Notes under the pieces: model-generated
What the model was told of the DNA's origin: nothing
Database searches by the model: none
Seen by the model: the letters and a program-made list of their open reading frames with translations, nothing else
NCBI GenBank assembly: GCA_903903925.1
Contig: CAIVAU010000237.1
Location: 1 to 64,000, forward strand
Direction: 5' to 3'
Length of the DNA stretch: 64,000 nucleotides
Source: an uncultured cyanobacterium
GTDB lineage: Bacteria; Cyanobacteriota; Cyanobacteriia; Cyanobacteriales; Nostocaceae
Shown here: positions 38,556 to 47,970 of the stretch, piece by piece
How positions within the stretch are numbered: the stretch's first letter is position 1
Layout of the letters: every line of letters starts with the position of its first letter
Translations under genes and position numbers: made by a program

Positions 38556-39392
38556 ATGAAATTATCAGTAATCATCCCCGTATACAACGAAATTCACACT
38601 TTAGATACAGTGTTAGCTAAAGTGATCCAAGTTCTTCCACAGACTCCGAAAGAAATTGTAATGGTAGATGATGGTTCTACCGATGGGACTCGCGAGTGGC
38701 TAGTGCAAACCTTTGGTGATCCACTTCTCCACCCCATTTGTGTCTCTGTTGGTTCTAACAAGCAGCTCGTTACAGTGGATGGATCTGATAGACAAGTAGA
38801 TAGGACTGAGTACGAAGAACAAGAGTCTAATGTTGGCGTTGCTCTAACCCAACAGACTCCTGTTACAGTGAAAGTTATTTTTCACAAGCGCAACCAAGGC
38901 AAAGGAGCTGCTTTACGTACAGGGTTCCAAGCTGCGACTGGAGATGTGCTGGTCATCCAAGATGCTGATTTAGAATATGATCCCCAGGACTGGAAGCAGA
39001 TGTGGCGGCTTATGTTGGAAGGACATGCAGACGTCGTCTACGGCTCTCGCTTCTACGGCAAACCCCACCGCGTCCTCTACTTCCATCACTTGTTAGCTAA
39101 TAAGCTGATCTCCAACCTCATCAACTTGCTTTGTAACACCACCCTCAGTGATATAGAAGTTTGTTATAAGATGTTTCGCCGAGAAGTGTTAGAGGGGATG
39201 AAACTTACCTGCAATGACTTTGGATTTGAGGTAGAGTTTACCGTGAAGATAACTAAATCCCGCCGACACTGGCGTTTCTACGAAACAGGCATTGCTTACT
39301 ACGGGCGAACTTACGCTGAAGGCAAGAAAATAAACTGGAAAGATGGTGTAAAAGCATTATGGTACATCATTAGGTTCAGGTTGATGGATTAA
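38556..39392 (+). CDS. Family 2 glycosyltransferase (dolichol/polyprenyl-phosphate type)
   Basis: The 278-residue protein starts MKLSVIIPVYNE, with MVDDGSTDGTREWL and the donor-binding IQDADLEYDPQDW. The C-terminal part VCYKMFRREVLEG is typical of DPM1-like transferases, which load a sugar onto polyprenyl phosphate. A 50-residue low-complexity insertion lies between the two nucleotide-binding motifs. It is the first of three co-directed genes that could transfer sugar to lipid or protein: this enzyme, a flippase-like protein and a polytopic protein. Confidence 0.9.
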   Translation: MKLSVIIPVYNEIHTLDTVLAKVIQVLPQTPKEIVMVDDGSTDGTREWLVQTFGDPLLHPICVSVGSNKQLVTVDGSDRQVDRTEYEEQESNVGVALTQQTPVTVKVIFHKRNQGKGAALRTGFQAATGDVLVIQDADLEYDPQDWKQMWRLMLEGHADVVYGSRFYGKPHRVLYFHHLLANKLISNLINLLCNTTLSDIEVCYKMFRREVLEGMKLTCNDFGFEVEFTVKITKSRRHWRFYETGIAYYGRTYAEGKKINWKDGVKALWYIIRFRLMD

Positions 39393-39560
39393 TCGAAACG
39401 CTAAAAAGTTTATTGATTAATTTGCCAACTGGGTAGAATTGCCTTGTTTGGGAATTTTTTCTTTGCCAAAATTCTCAAATGTACGCCTCTTTTTGGACAT
39501 TCAATTGTTTTGGCTATCTCCAATAATGAATGTTGAAATCTCCCAAATTTTTCTGAGATC

Positions 39561-40532
39561 ATGGGTAATTACTCTAGCGTTATTGGTTCTGGACGTGTTT
39601 GGGTTCGTGGAATTTTTGGTCTGGCGATTGGAGCTTTTTTCTTATGGCTAGTTCTGCACCAGACTAGTTGGGAACAAGTTACAGCCATACTCTCACAAGC
39701 GCACATTGGATGGTTGCTTGCAGCAATAAGCTTTTACTCTGCCAATATGATTGTCAGAATAGTACGCTGGCGTAAACTTCTTTGGAATGTCAAAGCTCTC
39801 TCCTTCGGATCGGTAGGGATAGTACTCTTAGTTGGTTACGCCATGAACAATATCTTACCTGCTCGCTTAGGAGAATTATTCCGTGCCAATTTTGCCGGAC
39901 GGCGCTATCAGGTATCTCGTTCTGCGATCGCTGGTTCTATTGTTGTGGAAAGGGTTATGGATGGGCTAATCGTAGTCCTGAGCTTGCTTTTGGGAAGACT
40001 GTTTGTAGGTGAGCAAGCAGTGTTGAGCAGTTTGACAGCCATTGGAGGCATCCTATTTTCCAGCATTTTTATCGTTCTATGGGTTTCAAGCCACAAGTCT
40101 AAACAAAATTGGTTTTCCCGCTTACCTTCTGCTATTACGACTCGCATTCAAGAGTTTAATAAGGGTTTAGCTGGTATGCGTGGGAAAATATTTGCTCAAA
40201 CTGCGTGTCTTTCACTCATTGTTTGGTTTTTAGAAGGAATAGCTCAATGGGCAGTCTTAAAGGCAATAGGCGTATCGTTAAGTTGGCAGCAGATGCTATC
40301 TGTCGTCGGTGTAGTTAACCTGAGTACTTTACTGCCCTCTGCACCTGGTTTTGTTGGTACTTACCAGTACGCTTATGGTTTCACGGTAAGCCTTTTTGGT
40401 TATCAGCCAGCACAGGGAGTGGCAGCAGCTACAGCTGCCCAAGTCTTTCTGCTTGGAAGCTTAACCGTAATTGGACTAGGGCTTTATTTGTTTCTCAATC
40501 TTTTTAAATCTAAAGCTCATGTGGGAAATTAG
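39561..40532 (+). CDS. UPF0104/lysylphosphatidylglycerol-synthase-TM-like flippase protein
   Basis: The 323-residue protein has about eight membrane helices with NMIVRIVRWRKLLWNVK, NNILPARLGELFRANFAG, VVERVMDGLIVVLSLLLG and STLLPSAPGFVGTYQYA, all standard for the AglD/YbhN-type lipid flippase-like family. It may move a lipid-linked sugar across the membrane for the adjacent glycosyltransferases. Start MGNYSSVIG. Confidence 0.85.
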   Translation: MGNYSSVIGSGRVWVRGIFGLAIGAFFLWLVLHQTSWEQVTAILSQAHIGWLLAAISFYSANMIVRIVRWRKLLWNVKALSFGSVGIVLLVGYAMNNILPARLGELFRANFAGRRYQVSRSAIAGSIVVERVMDGLIVVLSLLLGRLFVGEQAVLSSLTAIGGILFSSIFIVLWVSSHKSKQNWFSRLPSAITTRIQEFNKGLAGMRGKIFAQTACLSLIVWFLEGIAQWAVLKAIGVSLSWQQMLSVVGVVNLSTLLPSAPGFVGTYQYAYGFTVSLFGYQPAQGVAAATAAQVFLLGSLTVIGLGLYLFLNLFKSKAHVGN

Positions 40533-40568
40533 TTCCCAATTCAATAATATAAAAACCAGCCAAGATGC

Positions 40569-42095
40569 ATGAAGACATTTATTAAAATAGCTTTGATTGC
40601 TTTGTTGTGGGTTACCATAATCAACCGTGGTGAGCTTGGTTCTTGGGACACGTCTGCGAGATTGGATATGGCCCACGCTTGGTGGACGGGTACTGAAGAG
40701 GTAGACCCAACTTTTCACCCCAAAAATCGGTTAGATGGCAGCGATATAGTCGTGGGTGTGGGAGGTAAGCGTTATGTAGCCTATGAAGTAGGACAATCTT
40801 TCCTCATGCTCCCTGGCGACTGGTTGGGAACCCAGTTGCATCAGTTTTTTCCCACAGTATCACCAACAAAGTTGCGGTCTACGGTGGTTTCCTATTTAAT
40901 TTTTATACCGCTGAATGTTGCTGCTGTAGTATCTTGTTTCTGGCTCCTGAGACTGTTAGGTTTTGGGGAAGGGATCTCAGGTTTAACAACAATTGCATGG
41001 CTACTGTGCACTACGGTTTTTCTCTATGCCCAAGAGCATCAGCAAAACAATCAAGTACTGCTCTTTGTCATCATCGGTTATGCATCCGTCCTCGCCTACA
41101 TTAATCGTGGAAAACCTTACTTTGCAGTGTGTAGTGGGCTAGCAATAAGTGCTGCTCTCCTCATGCGATCAACCAGTATTATTCATGTCTTGACTGTAAT
41201 TCTTTTTCTTATTGGCTGTGTAGCCTATCAAAGCCGCAATCAGCTCACGGTTCTTAGTGCCGTTGGACTGTGGATAGTTGGCTTTTTACCTTTAGGATTG
41301 CTAGGACGCGTTTTCGACTATATCCGCTACGGTAGTTTTTGGACTATTGGGCAATCCTTTGCAATCAAACAAATAACGACTGACCCAATGTATTCAGGTT
41401 TTCCCGAACTTCCTGCTAACTATCCCTTTCTCAATCCACCATATGTAGGAATTCTCGGGGTACTAATCTCACCAGCAAAAAGTATTTTCCTTTACGACCC
41501 ATTACTATTACCTTGCTTAGTAGTGGGCATTGTTTACTGGAAAAAATTTTCCCCTTATATTCAATGGTATTTAGTCACTGGGCTTTTAAACCTTGCCCTC
41601 TTTATAATTCTGACCAGCCGACTTGTAATGTGGGGTGGTGATTGGGCTTGGGGAGCAAGGTATCATGTCACCTCTGTTCATCTATTGCTCATTCCTCTCA
41701 TAGCCACGTTTATCCAGCGTATGATATCAGGTAAAGGATTTATCGTTTGGATAATGCGCGGTATTCTTGCAACAGCTCTGACCGTGCAAATTGCCTCGGT
41801 GACAATGTATTACGGCACTGAGATTTCTCAAGTCAAATTTCTGCCACAAGATTTGGCAGCTGACGTCCATTCTGACCAATTTCGCTTAGGTCAGCGTTTC
41901 ATTAATATAATGTGTCATTTCAACAGATCCTTTTCCAAACAATGTACAGAAGATGTGCCCATCCTACCTTTTAGAAATTCCAAGATTTTTTTATTCGTTT
42001 GGAGAGTATTGCTAGCTTTTGCTATTGGAACTACAGCACGGTTTGTTTACACAACCTGGCCAAAAGCTAGAAAGACCTGGATTTCTCACGTGTGA
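40569..42095 (+). CDS. Polytopic membrane protein, possible GT-C glycosyltransferase
   Basis: The 508-residue protein has ten or more hydrophobic helices, an early acidic loop (RGELGSWDTSARLDMAHAWW) and LLMRSTSIIHVLTV. The layout resembles GT-C enzymes that use polyprenyl-linked sugars, but the diagnostic motif is not certain. It begins 36 bp after the flippase gene, supporting an operon. Function is inferred from context only. Confidence 0.55.
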   Translation: MKTFIKIALIALLWVTIINRGELGSWDTSARLDMAHAWWTGTEEVDPTFHPKNRLDGSDIVVGVGGKRYVAYEVGQSFLMLPGDWLGTQLHQFFPTVSPTKLRSTVVSYLIFIPLNVAAVVSCFWLLRLLGFGEGISGLTTIAWLLCTTVFLYAQEHQQNNQVLLFVIIGYASVLAYINRGKPYFAVCSGLAISAALLMRSTSIIHVLTVILFLIGCVAYQSRNQLTVLSAVGLWIVGFLPLGLLGRVFDYIRYGSFWTIGQSFAIKQITTDPMYSGFPELPANYPFLNPPYVGILGVLISPAKSIFLYDPLLLPCLVVGIVYWKKFSPYIQWYLVTGLLNLALFIILTSRLVMWGGDWAWGARYHVTSVHLLLIPLIATFIQRMISGKGFIVWIMRGILATALTVQIASVTMYYGTEISQVKFLPQDLAADVHSDQFRLGQRFINIMCHFNRSFSKQCTEDVPILPFRNSKIFLFVWRVLLAFAIGTTARFVYTTWPKARKTWISHV

Positions 42096-42184
42096 GAAAT
42101 CCAGAGAGTGTGGGAAGAACCCAAGACCGCGCTGCTTCAGCAGTTCCACAAACTTCATTCTGACTCCTAACTCTCAAGAAACAA

Positions 42185-42296
42185 GAGGGAGCAGGGAGCA
42201 GGGAGCAGGGAATAGGGAATAGGGAGCAGGGAATAGGGAATAGGGAGCAGGGAATAGGGAATAGGGAATAGGGAATAGGGAATAGGGAATAGGAGG
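42185..42296. repeat. STRR heptamer array (GGGAGCA/GGGAATA)
   Basis: About fifteen heptamers, then AGGAGGAGTTTCTTT and ATAACGGGTGGCGTGCCGCC. The same flank follows the array at 15293-15532. The right flank supplies the C-terminal codons of the GTPase gene at 42305. Confidence 0.9.
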
Positions 42297-42304
42297 AGTT
42301 TCTT

Positions 42305-43654
42305 TCATTCATAACGGGTGGCGTGCCGCCCGTGGGGCGCTCCTAACTCCCTTTCTTTAGCTGTCTGAAAAGCTTCTTGCATAACGGACTGAATTTTCTT
42401 CGGATCAGGTTTCTTACCACCCATTAAATCACCAAAGTAAACACAGGCTCCTTCACCCAGTGCCCAGGTATAGGCAGCTGACCAGGAAGCAGCAAGCACA
42501 CTGCCGAAGCCGGGGAGAAATTTGATTAACTCACGTGCAACTGCCTGTGCCACGAAGCCTCCAGCAATTGTACTGACGACACCCCCTGCCTGGGATGGGG
42601 TCAGTGTTTGTCCATACAATTTCCCTAACAAACTCACCATTGAGATTTGCAAGGCAGTCAGCACTGGCATGGTAGCGAATGGAAGTGGCATCGCTGCGAT
42701 CATTCCTGACGTGATGGTAAATGCCAGCATGTAACGGCGACCAGCATTGCGGTAAAGGTTGCCAATTTGCTCACCAGTTTCTCGATCCAATAACTGATAA
42801 ATCGTCCGGGCTTCTGCTTCTGGTAGTAAATCTGCCAGAGAATTCAAGAATGCTTCTAAGCCGTAAAATACCGGAGTGTAGCCGTCCTCTTCTAGGGTGA
42901 AGTCTATCAGTACGGAGCGATCGCCCAATCCGGCAAAAGCTTGCTGCATCGCGGCGAAGGCTCGGTTAATCTCCTCATAGTCTGGTGGATAGGCAGGATG
43001 ATCGGCTGTACCAGGAGGATAAACCTCATGCAAGCAGGTAACCGCTAGCAGACAGGGAATCTCTGGATATTTCTGACGGAGTTGCTGAGCAATTTGCCGC
43101 AGTGTGTCCGTGGCAAAATCATTGATTTTGACCGTGAGAATTAAAACTCTGGCGCGGCGACTTTCCTGTTGTAAGTCGCCAATCAGTTCCTGAATGATTG
43201 TTTGAGTGTCCTGATTGACATCTCCTAATCCGACCGTATCTGTAAAAATGAGCAACGGCAAGTCACTCGAAGGATAGGCGTAGCGCTCAGTGTGTTTTGT
43301 ATGGGGACGAAACCCCTGACCCACGATCTCCGCAGAAACTCCTGTTAGTCCCCGCACAATTGAACTTTTTCCGGCTTGGGGCTTACCAATCAGGAGGGCT
43401 TCAGTCGTTGGCAGTTCTGCTCGAACTTTCTCCAAAATCTCTGCAACCTGGGCTTCGCTGACGCTAAACCACTGAGCAACCTTTTGTCCCACTTGCTCTA
43501 CTGGTACGAATTGCATCAAGCGTGCTGTTGCCTGATTCAAGACACCCACAATGGGGTTTTTCCTAGAATCACCAACCGACTCGGTCCTGACACCATCAGT
43601 CGGTTCACTGAACTTTTGAGAATTGGCATCAGGTTGCTCAGTCATTTGTGTCAA
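42305..43654 (-). CDS. Era/dynamin-like GTPase with C-terminal membrane domain
   Basis: The 449-residue protein has P-loop LLIGKPQAGKSSIVRGLTG, switch II-type FTDTVGLGDVNQDT and a guanine-specificity region near LLAVTCLHEV (not canonical NKxD). The C-terminal domain has hydrophobic helices MLAFTITSGMIAAMPLPFA and GGFVAQAVARELIKFLPGFG, as in DUF697 proteins. A membrane-associated GTPase of unknown role. The last 14 residues (ELGAPHGRHATRYE) are translated from the repeat flank and so are not ancestral. Confidence 0.8.
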   Translation of the reverse strand: MTQMTEQPDANSQKFSEPTDGVRTESVGDSRKNPIVGVLNQATARLMQFVPVEQVGQKVAQWFSVSEAQVAEILEKVRAELPTTEALLIGKPQAGKSSIVRGLTGVSAEIVGQGFRPHTKHTERYAYPSSDLPLLIFTDTVGLGDVNQDTQTIIQELIGDLQQESRRARVLILTVKINDFATDTLRQIAQQLRQKYPEIPCLLAVTCLHEVYPPGTADHPAYPPDYEEINRAFAAMQQAFAGLGDRSVLIDFTLEEDGYTPVFYGLEAFLNSLADLLPEAEARTIYQLLDRETGEQIGNLYRNAGRRYMLAFTITSGMIAAMPLPFATMPVLTALQISMVSLLGKLYGQTLTPSQAGGVVSTIAGGFVAQAVARELIKFLPGFGSVLAASWSAAYTWALGEGACVYFGDLMGGKKPDPKKIQSVMQEAFQTAKERELGAPHGRHATRYE

Positions 43655-43770
43655 AATGTCGGATAGATTGACACCAAGCAGGAGGAATCTTCTCGCTCCA
43701 ATACTGGGTGATGTGCCACAAATGGGTCACTTATCAATTATAGCCTCTACATGTGAATAATAATATCATA

Positions 43771-43954
43771 GGACTAGCCCTTTCAAGGTGATTCATAAAA
43801 TCTTAGTTCTGGCGGTCAAACCTCTACTTTTCCCTCTGTGTTCTCTGCGCCTCTGTGGTTCAATAAATTACTTTTTAACCGCAGAGGTACAGAGAACACA
43901 GAGAGTCGGAAAATTCTTGGACAAAAATTTTAGCCACCTTGAAAGGGCTAGTCC
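43771..43954. repeat. 184-bp inverted-repeat element next to the type III cas genes
   Basis: GGACTAGCCCTTTCAAGGTG at 43771-43790 is exactly inverted at 43935-43954. Inside, CCTCTGTGTTCTCTGCGCC faces AACCGCAGAGGTACAGAGAACA, a second hairpin known as a common cyanobacterial interspersed repeat. It ends 14 bp from the last cas gene and might act as a transcription barrier. 43655-43770 has no gene. Confidence 0.8.
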
Positions 43955-43967
43955 CATATCATTTTTT

Positions 43968-45647
43968 CTACCACAATTTTTGAAAACTATTTGGGTGATT
44001 TTGCTGAGAATTGAGAAACTGTATAAACTGCCGGGATTCAGTAGAATTATCAGGAAATAAAGTCAAAAATTCTAAGTATTTTGATGTAGTTTTTGGAATT
44101 GGTTTGTCGTTTGGGTTCTGGGGGTTTTTAACTAACCTAACAACAGGATACATCCGATGCCACAATCTACCTATTTGCCCCATTTTTCCAGTGATCGACG
44201 AACGATAAATCGAACCTTCTGGTTGTATTCCTCGGATTTCTTCTTGATAAGGTTGATGCAACCAAAAGATAGCTTGAGAGTCTTCTTTGCTATCAGCTTC
44301 TCGTCCCCAAACCTGTACTGTATCGTGATGCCATGCTTCTCGCCAAGGTGCTTTTTGAGCAGGATTGGGAGTTATACCTTGAAGTTTCATCCAGTCTTGG
44401 GCTGTTTGCCGTACTTTGTCGATGAAACCACCAAATTGATCGAGCTTACGGACTTGTACATCTAGAGCGAGCGATCGCTCTCCCAACCATTGCCAGTGAC
44501 AACCAATGAGGGATTTATAATCATTTTCGTAGTACTCTTCATAGAATAAGCGGTGGTCTGCCCGTCGCCATGATTTCCCAAAACCACCTAAAACCATCGC
44601 AAACCGACTTAACGCAGAGATGAGTTTTTTCAATGCTTCTTCATGTTCTGGATTTGGTAGTTTTTTCGCTAACAACCACGTTAATTCCCCTTCTACACTG
44701 TAGGTCGGTTGGATATAACCAGATCTGCCAAAGGTTCCTGGATTCTCTTTGAGAAGCTGGAAACTCATTCCAAGTAATCCAATGATTGCCTCACCTTGAA
44801 TCCCACCAAACAGATGATTGACAATTTTCTCTGCTATATCTGCGTTACTCAGTCCACCAAAAATCCGCAACGCATGACCTCGCACTGCGGCGCGAAAGAT
44901 GTTGGCGCGAAATTCTCCTGTCCCATCAATCAGCTTGGCTGCTTGTCCTTGACCTTTGAGTTTAGTCTGGTAAAGAACATTACCAGTGTGAGTTTCTGGT
45001 TGTCCGTATCCAGCGCAGACACGACAACCAATCCCTGTGGAGATAGCCTTGTGCCAAATCTTCCAGATGATTTCCCACTCTGAGTCTTCTAGGGGTGTGT
45101 TACTAGAAATCCCAAATCTTAGTTCTGGTTGATGTAGAGAAATCTGAATAAAAGCACCTGCATCTTTGTGACTCGATTTGACTTGCCAATTTTGTTGAGG
45201 GTGGACGATATCTACCAAGTCTTCAGTCCAAGCAGTATCGGTAGGATAACCACCATGAAAGCGCAAAATACCAGGTTGAAAATCATCATCTGGTAGGGAT
45301 TTACCACAATAGCGATCGCGTTGTTCTTTTGTACAAGCACGACGGAATATACCCTTCATACTACTACCAGGATATAATGGCCAGCCTCTGGCACCAATCA
45401 CCGGACGAATGACACCATCATCTTGTCCGCTATTAGTAATAAATCGCCAAGTCAAATTATATGTGCGAGTTTGAACAATTGCAGCAGGTTCGGGAAGCTG
45501 GGGATAAGTCTTCTCTACCCACTCCGAAGCCCAACGGGTCGCATCTTGTTCCTTCGCACCAGGAACGAGTCGTTGAATTTGGCAACGTCCGTTAATTTGT
45601 GCCCGAAATAACATCGGGACTTTTTTTGCAGGATCGGGAATAGCCAT
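43968..45647 (-). CDS. cmr6: Cmr6-like RAMP protein, long, possibly two RAMP units
   Basis: The 559-residue protein has the RAMP glycine-rich signature GWPLYPGSSMKGIFRRAC near residue 95. A second similar segment, GEFRANIFRAAVRGHALRIFGG, near residue 245 looks like the GSSIRGxLR element of another RAMP. Usual Cmr6 is about 250-350 residues, so this may be a Cmr6-type fusion covering the missing Cmr1. It caps the 3' side of the effector with Cmr4. Last gene of the cas10-cmr3-4-5-6 operon. Confidence 0.75.
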   Translation of the reverse strand: MAIPDPAKKVPMLFRAQINGRCQIQRLVPGAKEQDATRWASEWVEKTYPQLPEPAAIVQTRTYNLTWRFITNSGQDDGVIRPVIGARGWPLYPGSSMKGIFRRACTKEQRDRYCGKSLPDDDFQPGILRFHGGYPTDTAWTEDLVDIVHPQQNWQVKSSHKDAGAFIQISLHQPELRFGISSNTPLEDSEWEIIWKIWHKAISTGIGCRVCAGYGQPETHTGNVLYQTKLKGQGQAAKLIDGTGEFRANIFRAAVRGHALRIFGGLSNADIAEKIVNHLFGGIQGEAIIGLLGMSFQLLKENPGTFGRSGYIQPTYSVEGELTWLLAKKLPNPEHEEALKKLISALSRFAMVLGGFGKSWRRADHRLFYEEYYENDYKSLIGCHWQWLGERSLALDVQVRKLDQFGGFIDKVRQTAQDWMKLQGITPNPAQKAPWREAWHHDTVQVWGREADSKEDSQAIFWLHQPYQEEIRGIQPEGSIYRSSITGKMGQIGRLWHRMYPVVRLVKNPQNPNDKPIPKTTSKYLEFLTLFPDNSTESRQFIQFLNSQQNHPNSFQKLW

Positions 45648-45659
45648 GATTCATTATCC

Positions 45660-46052
45660 TTATTTATAACGTTGCGTCCACCAAACAATACAATCACAGA
45701 GTTGCGTTAAAACTGCTAAAGCAACTCGCTGTTCATCGATTTTCAACTGCCACAATTGGTCAGACATTTTTTGAATTTCGCTAACATTGTTAGCATGAAC
45801 TGGTTCGTTAGGAATTGAAACTCCCGCTTGTTTCAGAATTCTTACTAATGCGTCCCAAGTTTGCTTCCAATATAGAGATTTTTCTGGTTCTTTAGCTTGC
45901 AAACGCAAATGTTCTCCCCAAAAACGCTCTAATCCATAAGCAACAGCCATCCGCATTTTATAGGACTGATTGAGAGATTTTTCATCTCGACTTTTCGCAG
46001 CCAGTACCAATTTTTGCGCTTCCCGATCTAGATCGTAAGATTTCCAACCCAT
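45660..46052 (-). CDS. cmr5: Cmr5 small subunit
   Basis: The 130-residue all-helical protein starts MGWKSYDLDREAQKLVLAAK. It has a Cys/Trp-rich C-terminus (LCDCIVWWTQRYK), the size and position of Cmr5, between Cmr4 and the Cmr6-like gene. It contacts target RNA along the complex belly. The frame is open to 46085, overlapping cmr4; the ATG at 46052, 2 bp after the cmr4 stop, is preferred. Confidence 0.8.
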   Translation of the reverse strand: MGWKSYDLDREAQKLVLAAKSRDEKSLNQSYKMRMAVAYGLERFWGEHLRLQAKEPEKSLYWKQTWDALVRILKQAGVSIPNEPVHANNVSEIQKMSDQLWQLKIDEQRVALAVLTQLCDCIVWWTQRYK

Positions 46053-46054
46053 AA

Positions 46055-46870
46055 TTAATAGTCTCCTGCTAATCTCACTCGACAATGACCAAATCCTATT
46101 GATTCCAATCCACCAAAATACAGTTCTTCGGTTTCTTTACCATCATCAAAAGGCTTCCAACCTTTCTCCTTCAAAGCAATGGGGAACACCAAAACACTTG
46201 CTTCTGGTAAAGCTTCGACATTAAAAAATGCACCTCCATCTACCCTCTTTTCCTCATCTGCTAGCTTGACTCGACTTTGACGGTAAAGCGCCATATCGTG
46301 TAACATGGCAATATCATTGTCAGCAACTACGAGTAAATTATCGTGATTTAAATTAGTACTAGTTGGTACCCAATTACAGAGATTGTCTTCATGTTCAATT
46401 TCGATAAAACCTAGGTTGAAAAATAGAACTCGATGATTAGTGCCAACTTGACGACTTTGTAAAGCTTTCGGTGCAGTATATGGTTTGGGCAAATTTGCGT
46501 CGATACCAGCAACTTGCTTATAGCGCCTGAGTAACCAAGGACATGTAATCCAAACAATGGGTTGACCAGGACAAAATACCGGAAGCCATACTAAAGAAGC
46601 GTATTCAAACTTTACTAATGCTTCTGTCGTTTTATTTTCTTCTCCTGATATAGATATAGCTTCATGACCATACCAGTCATTTTCACTTCCTTTGGAACGC
46701 GATCGCATATCTGCCCTAAATCTACCCCGAATCGAACTACCAGGAATAATCCCTGTCTGGGTAAATTGGTCGCGGAAAATCAAGTTCAAATTACCCGTTT
46801 CTTCGCCTGCGCTTGCTCCGACGTGCAGAGGTGCTAAAGTTTCAATAATACCGTAAGCTTTTTGATACAT
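46055..46870 (-). CDS. cmr4: Cmr4-type Cas7 backbone subunit
   Basis: The start MYQKAYGIIETLAPLHVGAS at 46870 gives 271 residues with the RAMP motif IPGSSIRGRFRADMRS and the C-terminal GGLESIGFGHCRV. Cmr4 repeats along the crRNA and cleaves target RNA every six nucleotides through a thumb-loop Asp. Candidate acids lie in the first 40 residues, but I cannot single one out. Open frame upstream to 46966 overlaps cmr3 and is ignored. Confidence 0.88.
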   Translation of the reverse strand: MYQKAYGIIETLAPLHVGASAGEETGNLNLIFRDQFTQTGIIPGSSIRGRFRADMRSRSKGSENDWYGHEAISISGEENKTTEALVKFEYASLVWLPVFCPGQPIVWITCPWLLRRYKQVAGIDANLPKPYTAPKALQSRQVGTNHRVLFFNLGFIEIEHEDNLCNWVPTSTNLNHDNLLVVADNDIAMLHDMALYRQSRVKLADEEKRVDGGAFFNVEALPEASVLVFPIALKEKGWKPFDDGKETEELYFGGLESIGFGHCRVRLAGDY

Positions 46871-46890
46871 TGATAAAACTCCCAAATTAG

Positions 46891-47970
46891 TTAATTGTAC
46901 GCTTGTAAAGGTAGTGCTAACCCACATCCCCACCGCTTGAGAGAAGGACCTTCTTTGGGAAACCAATTGTCATCCCAATGTTGCCAAGATTTATTTATTG
47001 CTTCTTTCAGTACGTAAACACTACCCACAGGAACCGCATAGCGTCCCCTAGACAGTAACTTAGTTTCACCTTTACCCCCTAAGCGGTAACGAAAAGGTAT
47101 GGGACGTTCTGTGAAAAGTGCTTCTAATTGCCAAACTATACCTTCGTCGATTTCTTCGTCTTGACTCTTAGCCGATTGCAAACAAATAGGGACTCGTCTA
47201 GATAAACGATTTGAACCCCAAACCGCAGGTGTAATTAAAGCAAAGGCATTTTCTACAGGTTGGTTTAAAAAGTTATCGAGTGTGCTACAAATGGGTTCAC
47301 ATCGTACATCAACCATATGTCCTTCACCACCAAAGCGATACCAACCGGGGTCAAGTTTAGTGTTAGAAAGATAAACTAAACAAGTACCAGGTTTCATCTG
47401 CACTGAGTTTTCTAGAAATAAACTCCCTTGCTGTTCATGATTTCTGATGACGTGTCGTTCTTCGATTTCCAAACGTGGATGCAAGTGGGCTAAGAACTTC
47501 CACGGATTTTTCTTTATTTTCTTTGGCTGATTCCAGTTTTTAATCGCTAACCAAGTATTACTCTCGTATTTATCAGATGGTCTTTCGTCTGCTTGATTCA
47601 GCCATTCTTTCTTTTCCATTTTCCAACTTAATTTATCTACGATTTTTCCATCTTTAACTAAATAATTCTTTGGAGTTGGTACATAAAAGTTTTGTTCGTT
47701 TGAGTTGATCTCATCCACATTGCCCCAAAATGGTCCGGCTAACATCAAATCACGGATATCTGCGGCTTGATCTTTGGATGCTGCAAACAAGCCTGATAGA
47801 GTTGCAGTACTGGGAGGAAAGCTACTACCAGAACGTCCTACCAAGTTTTCTGGTGAGAGAAATCTTCCGGAACTACCGTAGAGTAAACCCAAGGGTTCGA
47901 TGATAATGAGATGTGTAAAAGGAGGGCGGGGAGGAAGGTATTGTAGTTCTTTGGATTCTATTGCTGACAT
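46891..47970 (-). CDS. cmr3: Cmr3-type Cas5 subunit
   Basis: The 359-residue protein contains FTHLIIIEPLGLLYGSSGRF, then FLSPENLVGRSGSSFPPSTA, the Cmr3/Cas5-type RAMP pattern, and LSRRVPICLQSAK. Cmr3 caps the 5' crRNA tag and binds Cas10. Its start overlaps the cas10 stop by 13 bp, indicating translational coupling. Downstream, cmr4 starts 20 bp later. Confidence 0.88.
   Translation of the reverse strand: MSAIESKELQYLPPRPPFTHLIIIEPLGLLYGSSGRFLSPENLVGRSGSSFPPSTATLSGLFAASKDQAADIRDLMLAGPFWGNVDEINSNEQNFYVPTPKNYLVKDGKIVDKLSWKMEKKEWLNQADERPSDKYESNTWLAIKNWNQPKKIKKNPWKFLAHLHPRLEIEERHVIRNHEQQGSLFLENSVQMKPGTCLVYLSNTKLDPGWYRFGGEGHMVDVRCEPICSTLDNFLNQPVENAFALITPAVWGSNRLSRRVPICLQSAKSQDEEIDEGIVWQLEALFTERPIPFRYRLGGKGETKLLSRGRYAVPVGSVYVLKEAINKSWQHWDDNWFPKEGPSLKRWGCGLALPLQAYN

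Noticed and set aside
43788-44060. 90-residue plus ORF
   Set aside because: It is mostly the interspersed hairpin element and antisense to the Cmr6-like gene.
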